From: Cupriavidus necator
GTDB lineage: Bacteria > Pseudomonadota > Gammaproteobacteria > Burkholderiales > Burkholderiaceae
DNA length: 64,000 bases
Direction: 5' to 3'
Assembly (NCBI GenBank): GCA_022041995.1
Contig: CP074390.1
Coordinates: 930,001 to 994,000, forward strand
This document shows, one piece after another, positions 51,014-59,389 of this stretch. Each line of letters opens with the position of its first letter. Position 1 is the first letter of the stretch. Under the pieces are notes generated by a model that made no database searches, was not told the origin of the DNA, and saw nothing but the letters and a program-made list of their open reading frames with translations. The translations under genes and the position numbers were made by a program.

Positions 51014-51766
51014 ATGCCTGTCACCGTCAACGGCGTGGAACTGCGCGACGCCGATATCGAACGCGAACTGGACCACCATCACGATGCGGCCAACCCGGCG
51101 CGGCTGGCCACTATCTCGGCCATCCTGCGCCAGTTGGTGCGCGCCGAAGCCGGCCGCATCGGCCTGGCGGCCGAAGGCCTGGATGACGACGCGCTGGCGC
51201 AGGCGCTGCTGGCACATGAAGCCGGCACGCCCGAACCGGACGAAGCGAGCTGCCGCCGCCACTACGACAGCCGCCCCGAGCGCTTTCGCGAGGGCGAATG
51301 GGTCGAGGCCGACCATATCCTGTTCCAGGTCACGCCGCGCGTGCCGCTGGACGCGCTGCGCGAGATCGCGGCGCAGACGCTGGCGCTGGTGCGGGGCGAT
51401 CCTTGCAGCTTCCCCGAGCACGCCCGCGCGCTGTCCAACTGCCCGAGCGGCGCCAACGGTGGCCGGCTTGGCCGCGTGTTCCGCGGCGAGACCGCGCCGG
51501 AGTTCGAGCGCGCGCTGTTCGCCGCGCAGCACGACGGCGTGCTGCCGCAGCTGGTGGAAACCCGCTTCGGCCTGCATATCGTGCGCATCCTGGAACGCTG
51601 CCCCGGCACGCGCCTGCCCTTCGATGCGGTGCGCGGCGACATTGCCCCCGCCCTGGCCAGCGCCGCGCGCGACCGTGCCTGGAAGCAGTACGCCAGCCTG
51701 CTGATCGGACGCGCGCGCATCGAAGGCATCGAGCTGGAAGGCGCCGACAGCCCGCTGGTGCAGTAG
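51014..51766 (+). CDS. parvulin-type peptidyl-prolyl isomerase linked to nar
   Basis: 250 residues. The parvulin domain spans about 93-200: ADHILFQVTPRVPLDALREI, FPEHARALSNCPSGANGGRLG and RFGLHIVRILERCPG. The N-terminal helical region (LATISAILRQLVRAEAGRIGL) resembles PpiC/NifM. No signal peptide or membrane segment, so it should be cytosolic and may help fold Nar subunits. It starts 27 bases after narI, as often seen in beta-proteobacterial nar operons. Confidence 0.85.
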   Translation: MPVTVNGVELRDADIERELDHHHDAANPARLATISAILRQLVRAEAGRIGLAAEGLDDDALAQALLAHEAGTPEPDEASCRRHYDSRPERFREGEWVEADHILFQVTPRVPLDALREIAAQTLALVRGDPCSFPEHARALSNCPSGANGGRLGRVFRGETAPEFERALFAAQHDGVLPQLVETRFGLHIVRILERCPGTRLPFDAVRGDIAPALASAARDRAWKQYASLLIGRARIEGIELEGADSPLVQ

Positions 51767-51781
51767 CGCCTGGATGCCGCC

Positions 51782-52489
51782 ATGCATCACATCGAACAAC
51801 TGCTCAAAGGTTTCGAACGCTTCCAGCAACGCTATTTCGACGACGAGCCCGGGCTGTTCGACACGCTGCGCACCGGCCAGCGCCCGCCCACGCTGCTGAT
51901 CGGCTGCAGCGATTCACGCGTCGATCCCGGCCTGCTGCTGGGCTGCGATCCGGGCGAACTCTTTACCGTGCGCAATATCGGCAACCTGGTGCCGCCCTGC
52001 ACCGGCCGCCATGAAGGCAGCCTGCACGGCGTATCCGCAGCGATCCAGTTTGCCGTGCAGCAGCTGCAAGTGGCCCGCATCATCGTGATGGGCCACGGCG
52101 GCTGCGGCGGCATCCGCGCCTTGCTGGCGCAGCCAGCCAACGCCCGCGACCATCCGCCCGACGAAAGCGAAGACCCCGACTACATCGGCGCCTGGGTGCG
52201 CATCGCGGCACCGGCGCGCAGGCAGGTAGAGGAAACCCTGGCCGGGGCCAGCGCCGCCGAGCGCCAGCGCGCCTGCGAGCAGGCGGCGATCCTGGTGTCG
52301 CTGCGCAACCTGCAGACCTTCCCGTTCGTGCAGCGCGCGCTGGAGGCCGGCAGGCTGACACTGCACGGCTGGTATTTCGACCTTCAGGCCGGCGCGCTGC
52401 TGGCCTATTCGCAGCGTGCCGACAGCTTCCTGCCGCTGGTGTGCCCGCTGCCCGCCCAACCTGAACTCCGCCAATCCTGCGAACCCTGA
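51782..52489 (+). CDS. beta-class carbonic anhydrase
   Basis: 235 residues. Zinc ligands and catalytic dyad are in place: GCSDSRVDP (C42, D44, R46) and GHGGCGGIRAL (H105, C108). NIGNLVPPCTGRHEGSLHGV SAAIQF is the usual connecting block. It interconverts CO2 and bicarbonate in the cytoplasm. Its placement 15 bases after the isomerase gene and 4 bases before mobB makes it part of the nar transcription unit, perhaps for pH balance during nitrate respiration. That link is inference. Confidence 0.9.
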   Translation: MHHIEQLLKGFERFQQRYFDDEPGLFDTLRTGQRPPTLLIGCSDSRVDPGLLLGCDPGELFTVRNIGNLVPPCTGRHEGSLHGVSAAIQFAVQQLQVARIIVMGHGGCGGIRALLAQPANARDHPPDESEDPDYIGAWVRIAAPARRQVEETLAGASAAERQRACEQAAILVSLRNLQTFPFVQRALEAGRLTLHGWYFDLQAGALLAYSQRADSFLPLVCPLPAQPELRQSCEP

Positions 52490-52493
52490 CACC

Positions 52494-53048
52494 ATGCATC
52501 CCTTCATCCTTGGCATCACCGGCACCTCCGGCAGCGGCAAGACCACGCTGATCACGGCGCTGCTGCCGTGGTTCCGCGCGCAGGGCCTGACCGTCAACGT
52601 GATCAAGCACAGCCATCATCCGCTGGAACTGGAGCCGCCGGGCAAGGACAGCGCGCGCTTTCGCGCCGCCGGCGCGGCCGAGGTGATGGTGGCATCGCCC
52701 TATCGCTTTGCCATCGTGCGCGAACTGGCCGACGAGGCCGAGCCGACGCTGGCCGAGCAGGTGGCGCGCCTGCGGCCGGCCCATATCACGCTGGTGGAAG
52801 GCTTCCGGCGCGAGGCGATTCCGCGCATCGAGGTCTACCGGCCCGCGCACGGCCGCGCGCCCTACTATCCGGGCGATCCTTCGATCGTCGCGCTGGCCAC
52901 GGATGCGCGCATGGACACGGTGCTGCCCTGCATGGCGCTGGACGATATCGCCCAGGTCGGCGGCTTTATCCTCGCCATGCGGGACCACGCCTGCGCCACG
53001 CCTGGCGCAGGCGCCTGCCATTCCCGGGCGGTCGCCCTCGCGCCGTGA
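52494..53048 (+). CDS. mobB: molybdopterin-guanine dinucleotide biosynthesis protein B
   Basis: 184 residues from ATG 52494. P-loop GTPase: Walker A GTSGSGKTTLI (about 10-20), VNVIKHSHHPLELEPPGKDS, RFRAAGAAEVMVASPYR and ITLVEGFRREAIPRIEVYRP, the standard MobB blocks. MobB assists MobA in making the MGD cofactor needed by NarG. No mobA is next to it. The C-terminus (ACATPGAGACHSR) is encoded over a perfect 10-bp hairpin. Confidence 0.9.
   Translation: MHPFILGITGTSGSGKTTLITALLPWFRAQGLTVNVIKHSHHPLELEPPGKDSARFRAAGAAEVMVASPYRFAIVRELADEAEPTLAEQVARLRPAHITLVEGFRREAIPRIEVYRPAHGRAPYYPGDPSIVALATDARMDTVLPCMALDDIAQVGGFILAMRDHACATPGAGACHSRAVALAP
52989..53012 (+). terminator. hairpin inside the mobB 3' end
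   Basis: GCCTGCGCCA (52989-52998) and TGGCGCAGGC (53003-53012) pair perfectly around CGCC. It lies 36-60 bases before the mobB stop; without a T tract it may act as a 3' stabiliser for the nar transcript. Confidence 0.4.
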
Positions 53049-53089
53049 GCGGCCGGAGTGTCCCTGCAACTTCGCACCATCGCAGATGC

Positions 53090-54016
53090 CTACCAGCAAC
53101 TGCCCCCATTGCCGCCGCTTGCCGTACGGTGGCCGGCAAAATGCTCCAGCAGGAAATCCACCAGTGCCCGCACCTTGTCCGGACGATGATTGCGCGCCGG
53201 GAACACCAGGTGGATATCCGCCGGCGCGAACCGCCATTGGGGCAGCACCCGGTGCAGCGCACCGCTGCGCAGATGCTCCGCGACATCCCATTCGGAGCGC
53301 ACGATCAGGCCCTGGCCGTCGAGCGCCCAGGCCAGCGCGGATTCCCCGTCATTGGTACTCATGGTGCCGCGGACCTTGACGGTCTCCTGCTGCGCGCCAT
53401 GGCGCAGGTGCCAGGTGCCGAAGGTCTCGTCGGCTTCGCGGATGAAGATGCAGTTGTGCCGCGCCAGCTCGCGCGGGCTTGACGGCTCGCCCCGCGCTTC
53501 CAGGTAGGACGGCGCGGCGCAGAGCAGGCGGCGGTTGTTGGCCATCAGGCGCGCCGTCAGCCGCACGTCCGGCATCTCGCCAAAGTGGATCATGGCGTCC
53601 AGGCCCTGCTCGACCAGGTTCAGGGGCCGGTCAGTCAGGTAGAGCTGGACCTCGATATTCGGGAAACGACGCGAGAACCCCGACAGCGCCGGCGCGATAT
53701 GCCGCCGTCCGAAGCCGAGCGTGGCGCCGATCTTCAGCAAGCCGTGCGGCGTGCTGCCGGTGCCCGCGATCGATCGCTCCAGTGCCTCCATCTCCGCAAG
53801 AATCCGCGCCCCTTCCACCAGATAGCTTTCCCCTTCCGGCGTCAGGCTGATGCGGCGCGTGGTCCGGTGCAGCAACCGGACGCGCAGCCGTGCCTCCAGC
53901 CCCGCCAGCCGCTTGCTGACCGCGGGCGGCGTCACCCCAAGCTCCTGCGCGGCGCCGGCCAGGCTGCCGTGCTTGTTGATGCACGCAAAGAACGCGACGT
54001 CCGAGAGGTTATCCAT
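53090..54016 (-). CDS. LysR-family transcriptional regulator
   Basis: 308 residues. N-terminal HTH: FFACINKHGSLAGAAQELGV TPPAVSKRLAGLEARLRVRLLHRTTRRISLTPEGESYL. The effector domain (about 92-300) has LLKIGATLGFGRRHIAPALS and the DALIHFGE-like DAMIHFGEMPDVRL. It is divergent from the TctC/LeuCD operon across 102 bases and probably regulates it. GGAAAC (54029) and GTTTCC (54085) in that gap are inverted relative to each other. Confidence 0.87.
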   Translation of the reverse strand: MDNLSDVAFFACINKHGSLAGAAQELGVTPPAVSKRLAGLEARLRVRLLHRTTRRISLTPEGESYLVEGARILAEMEALERSIAGTGSTPHGLLKIGATLGFGRRHIAPALSGFSRRFPNIEVQLYLTDRPLNLVEQGLDAMIHFGEMPDVRLTARLMANNRRLLCAAPSYLEARGEPSSPRELARHNCIFIREADETFGTWHLRHGAQQETVKVRGTMSTNDGESALAWALDGQGLIVRSEWDVAEHLRSGALHRVLPQWRFAPADIHLVFPARNHRPDKVRALVDFLLEHFAGHRTASGGNGGSCW

Positions 54017-54118
54017 TAGTGAATACCAGGAAACAAAGAAGTAACTGAGTTTGAATTATGTGTCTTCTGGTGAATGATACGATGGTTTCCATAACGATTC
54101 CTAAACCAGGAGACACCC

Positions 54119-55080
54119 ATGAAAGTTGCCCACCTGACCGTCCTGCTGCTGTGTGCCGCGTCGATCGGCACGGCCGCGGCCCAGTCCTATCCCCAGCGCC
54201 CGGTGCGCCTGATCGTGCCGTACGCCCCCGGCGGCAGCGCCGACATCGCCGCCCGCCTGGTCTCGGACGCCTGGTCGAAGCGCCTGGGCGGCACCATCGT
54301 GGTCGAGAACCGGGCCGGCGCCGGCGGCAATATCGGCGTCGATGCCGTGGCCAAGGCTGCCGCCGACGGCTACACCATCGGCCTGCAGACCGTGTCCCTG
54401 GCCATCAACCCGGGCCTGTTCCCGCGCATGCCCTACGACACGCTGAAAGACCTGGCCCCGATCGGCATGGTCGCCAGTTCACAGCATGTGCTGGTGGTCA
54501 ACAACAACGTGCCCGCCAAAAACCTGCAGGAACTGATCACGGCAGCCAGGGCCACGCCTGGCAAGCTGACCTACGGGTCCCGGGCAACGGCAGCACCTTC
54601 CATATGTCGGCCGAGCTGTTCAAGTCGGTGGCCAACGTCTCCATCGTCCACGTGCCGTACCGCGGCGGCGGCCCGGCCCTGGTCGACACCATTGCGGGCC
54701 AGGTCGACATGAGCTTCCCGGTGGTCTCGGCCGCGCAGCAGCATGTGCAGGGCGGCAAGCTCAAGGCGCTCGCCGTCACCGGCTCCAGGCGCTCGCCGCA
54801 GTTGCCCAATGTGCCGACCGCGGCCGAGGCGGGACTGCCCGGCTATGCCTTCGAGACCTGGTTCATGGTGTTTGCCCCGGCCGGCACGCCCAGGCCGCTG
54901 ATCGACAAGCTCAACGCGGCGCTGAACACCGCGCTGGCCGCGCCGGCAACCCGCGACCGCATGCTCAAGGAAGGCTTCGAGCCCACCCCAACCACGCCCG
55001 AGGCCGCGCGCCAGCGCCTGGAAAAGGAAATGCCCGTGTGGGCCAACCTGATCAGGCAGCGCGGCATCACCGCGGAATAA
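54119..55080 (+). pseudogene. Bug/TctC-family tricarboxylate-type receptor, frameshifted near 54581-54589
   Basis: From ATG 54119 (AGGAG 7 bases upstream) a signal peptide (HLTVLLLCAASIGTAAAQ) leads into the Bug fold: YPQRPVRLIVPYAPGGSADI AARLV, IVVENRAGAGGNIGVDAVAK and LKDLAPIGMVASSQHVLVV. At TYGSP the frame breaks. One C is missing in TCCCGGG near 54585; the next frame resumes GNGSTFHMSAELFKSVANVS and runs to 55080 through PNVPTAAEAGLPGYAFETWF. The repaired protein is about 320 residues, the normal size. No TctA/TctB membrane genes are adjacent, as is common for orphan Bug receptors. Confidence 0.87.
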
Positions 55081-55100
55081 CGACAGACAAGGCAGTTGCC

Positions 55101-56519
55101 ATGACCCCCAAGACGCTATACGAGAAGCTGGTCGACGCCCATACCGTGGCCAGGATCGACGACGACAACGTGCTGTTGTACTGCGACCTGCACCTGATGA
55201 ACGAGTACACCAGCCCGCAGGCCTTCGCCGGGCTGCATGAACAGGACCGCGGCGTGCTGGTGCCCGGACAGAACGTCTCGGTGGTCAGCCATATCATCCC
55301 GACGCACCCCACTGCGATCCGCGTGATCGCGGATCCGGCCTCGGCGCTGCAGGCCACCAACCTGCGCCGCAACTGCGAGCGGCACGCGATCCCGCTGTTC
55401 GACACCAACGATGCGCTGCAGGGCATCGAGCATGTGATCGCGCCCGAGCACGGCATGATCCGGCCGGGCATGGTGGTGATCTGCGGCGACAGCCATACCA
55501 CCACCTACGGCGCGCTCGGCGCGCTGGGCTTCGGCATCGGCACCTCCGAGGTCGAGCATGTGCTGGCCACCCAGACGCTGGTCTACCGGATGGCCAGGAC
55601 CATGCGCATCCGCGTGGACGGCAAGCTTGCCGCCGGCACCACCGCCAAGGACCTGATCCTCAGGATCATTGGCGCGATCGGCGCACAAGGTGCGCGCGGC
55701 TATGTCGTGGAGTACTGCGGATCTGCGATCCGCGACCTGAGCGTCGAAGCCCGCTTCACGCTGTGCAACATGACCGTGGAAGCCGCGGCGCGCGGCGCGC
55801 TGATCGCGCCCGATGCAGTCGCCACCGACTATGTGCTGCGCCGCGCCGTGGATATTGAAGGTCCGCAGCGCGACGCCGCGCTCAGCTACTGGGCAACGCT
55901 CCAAAGCGATGCGGACGCCGTGTTCGACCTGGATTTCATGTTCGACGCAAGCGAGATCGAGCCCTACGTCACCTGGGGCACCAGCCCGGACCAGGTGCTG
56001 CCGGTTTCCGGCCAGATCCCGTTCCCGGAAGACCAGCCCGACGAGGCCCAGCAGCGCTCGGTCGAGCGCGCGCTGGCGTACACGCACCTGCAGCCGGGCG
56101 CCACGCTGGCAGGCACGCCGATCCAGCACGTCTTCATCGGCTCCTGCACCAACGGCCGCATCGAAGACCTGCGCGCGGTGGCCAGCGTGGTGCGCGGCCG
56201 CAAGGTCGCTGCAGGGGTCCGGGCCATGGTCGTGCCCGGGTCTGGCGCGGTCAAGGCCCAGGCCGAGCGCGAGGGCCTGGCCGAAGTCCTTACCGCCGCC
56301 GGCTTCGAATGGCGGCAACCGGGCTGCTCGATGTGCCTGGCCATGAACGACGACGTGCTCGCCGACGGCGTACGCTGTGCTTCCACCACCAACCGCAATT
56401 TCGAGGGCCGGCAGGGACGCGGTGCCATCACCCACCTGATGAGCCCGGCCATGGCCGCCGCGGCAGCGGTCACCGGCGTCATCACCGACGTCCGCAAGCT
56501 GGAGATCACCCATGTCTGA
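55101..56519 (+). CDS. leuC: aconitase-superfamily hydro-lyase, LeuC-type large subunit
   Basis: 472 residues. The [4Fe-4S] cluster Cys are C349 (GSCTNGRIEDLR), C409 and C412 (PGCSMCLAMNDD). ICGDSHTTTYGALGALGFGI GTSEVEHVL and STTNRNFEGRQGRGAITHL are LeuC blocks. Together with LeuD it moves water on a malate-type acid: isopropylmalate in leucine synthesis, or citraconate/dimethylmalate-like acids in catabolic relatives. The LysR and TctC neighbours, and no leuA or leuB, favour a catabolic role. Start 55101. Confidence 0.83.
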   Translation: MTPKTLYEKLVDAHTVARIDDDNVLLYCDLHLMNEYTSPQAFAGLHEQDRGVLVPGQNVSVVSHIIPTHPTAIRVIADPASALQATNLRRNCERHAIPLFDTNDALQGIEHVIAPEHGMIRPGMVVICGDSHTTTYGALGALGFGIGTSEVEHVLATQTLVYRMARTMRIRVDGKLAAGTTAKDLILRIIGAIGAQGARGYVVEYCGSAIRDLSVEARFTLCNMTVEAAARGALIAPDAVATDYVLRRAVDIEGPQRDAALSYWATLQSDADAVFDLDFMFDASEIEPYVTWGTSPDQVLPVSGQIPFPEDQPDEAQQRSVERALAYTHLQPGATLAGTPIQHVFIGSCTNGRIEDLRAVASVVRGRKVAAGVRAMVVPGSGAVKAQAEREGLAEVLTAAGFEWRQPGCSMCLAMNDDVLADGVRCASTTNRNFEGRQGRGAITHLMSPAMAAAAAVTGVITDVRKLEITHV

Positions 56520-57156
56520 AAACACCTGCATCGCCGGCAAAGGCGCCGCCCTGCGCTTTGAGAACCTCGATACCGACCAGATCATCCCCAAGCAGTTCCT
56601 GCGCGGGATCGACAAGGCCGGGCTGTCCGAAGGCATTCTCTACGACCACCGCTTCGATGCCAGCGGCGCGCCGCGCCCTGGCTTCGTGCTGAACCGGCCC
56701 GAGTACGCCGGCACCAGCATCCTGGTGAGCGGCGCCAACTTCGGCTGCGGCTCCAGCCGCGAGCACGCCGTCTGGGGCCTGCAGCAATTCGGCATCCGCG
56801 CGGTGATTGCGCCGAGCTTCGGCGAGATCTTCTATTCGAATGCGATGAACAACCGCCTGCTGCTGGTGATGCTGCCGCGCGAGGTGATCGAGCCATTGAT
56901 GAACGACGTGGATGCGGACCCGGGCAACACCATCAGCATCGATGTCGAGGCGATGCGCGTGCGCACTCCCTCGGGCGACTACGCCTTCGACCTGTCGGCA
57001 CGGCACCGCCGCATGTTTATCGAAGGGCTGGACATGATCGGCCTGTCGCTGCGGCAGCGCGGCGAGATCGAGCAGTTCATCCGGCAGTACCAGGGCGCGT
57101 TCCCGTGGACAACGAACGTGGCCAGGCGCACGCGCGACCGCCTGGGCGCGACCTGA
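56512..57156 (+). CDS. leuD: LeuD-type small subunit of the hydro-lyase
   Basis: 214 residues, swivel domain of the aconitase superfamily. FENLDTDQIIPKQFLRGIDK, ILVSGANFGCGSSREHAVWGL and PSFGEIFYSNAMNNRLLLVML are the characteristic motifs, with the substrate-binding GCGSSREHA loop intact. It overlaps the large-subunit gene by 8 bases. Typical LeuD length is about 200-215. Confidence 0.85.
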   Translation: MSENTCIAGKGAALRFENLDTDQIIPKQFLRGIDKAGLSEGILYDHRFDASGAPRPGFVLNRPEYAGTSILVSGANFGCGSSREHAVWGLQQFGIRAVIAPSFGEIFYSNAMNNRLLLVMLPREVIEPLMNDVDADPGNTISIDVEAMRVRTPSGDYAFDLSARHRRMFIEGLDMIGLSLRQRGEIEQFIRQYQGAFPWTTNVARRTRDRLGAT

Positions 57157-57217
57157 AGCATAGCTTAACGACAAGCATCAACCACCCCACACTTCGTTCC
57201 CGCACCACCGCCGCCGT

Positions 57218-57259
57218 TTGATGCCAGTCAATTCCATGTCGTCAGTGTGTCCGCATGAT
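57218..57259 (+). promoter_or_regulatory. FNR/DNR-type activator box and -10 of the nirS promoter
   Basis: TTGAT-GCCA-GTCAA (57218-57231) matches 9 of the 10 fixed positions of the TTGAT-N4-ATCAA consensus for FNR/ANR/DNR/NNR. CATGAT at 57254-57259 is a usable -10. If transcription starts at about 57266, the box centre is at -41.5, exactly the class II activation position. The leader to the ATG at 57339 would be about 73 bases. Confidence 0.75.
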
Positions 57260-57338
57260 CCCCACATGACGACAGGTACCCGCCACGCAGGCATGGGCAC
57301 CGCGAAACCGCTTTCCTCACCGCTGATCCACGGCACCC

Positions 57339-59015
57339 ATGAAAGCAAAAAACTGGCTGTACCCGGCAATCGCGGCATTGCCGCTCTCACTCTGGCTCGG
57401 GCTGCCGCATGCAGCCACCAAGACGGCCACCAAGGCAGAACCGAAGGCGGAACAGAAAGCCGCCATCCCCACCCTCACTGCCGCTGAGTTCGACCACGCC
57501 CGGCAGATCTACTTCGAACGCTGCGCCGGCTGTCACGGCGTGCTGCGCAAGGGCGCGACCGGCAAGGCGCTGACGCCGGACATCACCCGCGCGCGCGGCA
57601 CCGAGTACCTGAAGACCTTCATCAAGTACGGCAGCCCCGCCGGCATGCCGAACTGGGGCACCTCGGGCGATCTCTCCGACCCGGAAGTCGACTTGATGGC
57701 GCGCTATATCCAGCTCGACCCGCCGACCCCGCCCGAGTACTCGCTGGCCGATATCGAGAAAAGCCGCAAGGACATCCTGCCGGTGGCCCAGCGCCCGACC
57801 AGGAAGATGAACCAGTACAACCTGGACAACCTCTTCTCGGTCACGCTGCGCGATGCCGGCGAGGTGGCGCTGATCGACGGCGACAGCAAGCAGATCATCA
57901 ATATCGTCAAGACCGGCTACGCGGTGCATATCTCGCGCATGTCGGCGTCCGGGCGCTACCTGTACGTGATCGGCCGCGACGCGCGGCTGGACCTGATCGA
58001 CTTGTGGCTGCCCAAGCCGGATATCGTCGCGGAAGTGAAGGTCGGCATGGAGGCGCGCTCGGTCGAGACCTCCAAGTACAAGGGCTATGAAGACAAGTAC
58101 GCCGTGGCCGGCTCCTACTGGCCGCCGCAGTACGTGATCATGGAAGGCGACACGCTCAAGCCGCTCAAGGTGGTCTCCACGCGCGGCATGACCGTGGACA
58201 ACGAATACCACCCCGAGCCGCGCGTGGCGGCCATCGTCGCCAGCCACTTCCATCCTGAGTTCGTGATCAACGCCAAGGAGACCGGCAAGATCCTGATGGT
58301 CAACTACTCGGACCTGTCCAACCTGAAGACCACCACCATCGATTCGGCCAAATTCCTGCATGACGGCGGCTTCGACGCCACCGGCCGCTACTTCCTGGTG
58401 GCCGCCAATGCGTCCGACAAGATCGCCGTGGTCGACACCAGGGACGACAAGCTGGCCGCGCTGATCAACGTGGGCAAGACCCCGCACCCGGGGCGCGGTG
58501 CCAACTTCACGCATCCGAAGTTCGGCCCGGTCTGGGCCACCAGCCACCTTGGCGACGAGACCATCAGCCTGATCGGCACCGATCCGGCCGGACACCCGGC
58601 GCAGGCGTGGAAGGTGGTGCAGACCATCAAGGGCCAGGGCGGGGGCTCGCTCTTCATCAAGACCCACCCGAAGTCGTCCAACCTGTGGGTCGACACGCCG
58701 CTGAACCCTGACGCCAGGCTCAACCAGTCGGTGGCGGTGTTCGACACGCGCAACCTGGAAGCCGGCTTCAAGGTGCTGCCGATCGCTGAATGGGCAGACC
58801 TGAAGGGCGCGGGCGCCAGGCGCGTGGTGCAGGCGGAGTACAACAAGGCCGGCGACGAGGTCTGGTTCTCGGTCTGGGGCACCAAGGACGGCGAGTCCGC
58901 GCTGGTGGTGGTCGATGACAAGACCCGCACGCTCAAGACCGTGATCAAGGACAAGCGCCTGGTCACCCCAACCGGCAAGTTCAACGCCTACAACACGCAG
59001 CACGACGTGTACTGA
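57339..59015 (+). CDS. nirS: cytochrome cd1 nitrite reductase
   Basis: 558 residues. Signal peptide (WLYPAIAALPLSLWLGLPHA), then a c-heme domain with CAGCH (C62, C65, H66) and an eight-bladed d1 propeller. The proximal d1-heme His is in TGYAVHISRM; the active-site His pair lies in ASHFHPEF and GRGANFTHPKFG. The family end FNAYNTQHDVY is intact. It reduces nitrite to NO in the periplasm. An Ala/Lys-rich linker (KTATKAEPKAEQKAA) follows the signal. An FNR-type box stands upstream. Confidence 0.95.
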   Translation: MKAKNWLYPAIAALPLSLWLGLPHAATKTATKAEPKAEQKAAIPTLTAAEFDHARQIYFERCAGCHGVLRKGATGKALTPDITRARGTEYLKTFIKYGSPAGMPNWGTSGDLSDPEVDLMARYIQLDPPTPPEYSLADIEKSRKDILPVAQRPTRKMNQYNLDNLFSVTLRDAGEVALIDGDSKQIINIVKTGYAVHISRMSASGRYLYVIGRDARLDLIDLWLPKPDIVAEVKVGMEARSVETSKYKGYEDKYAVAGSYWPPQYVIMEGDTLKPLKVVSTRGMTVDNEYHPEPRVAAIVASHFHPEFVINAKETGKILMVNYSDLSNLKTTTIDSAKFLHDGGFDATGRYFLVAANASDKIAVVDTRDDKLAALINVGKTPHPGRGANFTHPKFGPVWATSHLGDETISLIGTDPAGHPAQAWKVVQTIKGQGGGSLFIKTHPKSSNLWVDTPLNPDARLNQSVAVFDTRNLEAGFKVLPIAEWADLKGAGARRVVQAEYNKAGDEVWFSVWGTKDGESALVVVDDKTRTLKTVIKDKRLVTPTGKFNAYNTQHDVY

Positions 59016-59026
59016 GCCGCGCCACC

Positions 59027-59389
59027 ATGCGTAATCAAATCGCCTGGCGACGCGCGGCACTGGCCGGGCTGGCCGCGGCCTGGCTGGGCGCGGCGCCCTG
59101 CGCGGCGGCCCAGCCCACCGCTGCCCGGCAGGCGCAGCTTGCGCACTGGCTGCGCGACGACTGCGGCGCCTGCCACGGCATGACGCTGCGCGGCGGGCTG
59201 GGCCCGCCGCTGACGCGCGAGGCACTGTCCGGCAAGCCGCCCGAGGGCCTGGCCGCCACCGTGCTGTATGGCCGCCCCGGCACCGCGATGCCGCCCTGGC
59301 AACCCTTCATGACGCAGGATGAAGCCCTATGGCTGATCGATCGACTGCAGGCCGGCAAGCCCCCGGCCGCCCCGGCGCAAGGCAACTGA
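59027..59389 (+). CDS. nirC: c-type cytochrome NirC (cytochrome c55x type)
   Basis: 120 residues. Signal peptide ending near CAAAQ, one heme motif CGACH in LRDDCGACHGMTLRGGLGPP and a Met ligand candidate in GRPGTAMPPWQPFM. NirC-type cytochromes can carry electrons to NirS or take part in heme d1 maturation. It lies 11 bases after nirS and its 3' end overlaps the start of nirF. Confidence 0.87.
   Translation: MRNQIAWRRAALAGLAAAWLGAAPCAAAQPTAARQAQLAHWLRDDCGACHGMTLRGGLGPPLTREALSGKPPEGLAATVLYGRPGTAMPPWQPFMTQDEALWLIDRLQAGKPPAAPAQGN

Noticed and set aside
57166..57181. TTAAC...ATCAA downstream of leuD as a second FNR box for nirS
   Set aside because: Spacing between halves is wrong for TTGAT-N4-ATCAA; only the ATCAA half matches.
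57178..57390. 70-codon minus-strand frame over the nirS promoter
   Set aside because: It covers the FNR box and nirS signal peptide and has no coding support.
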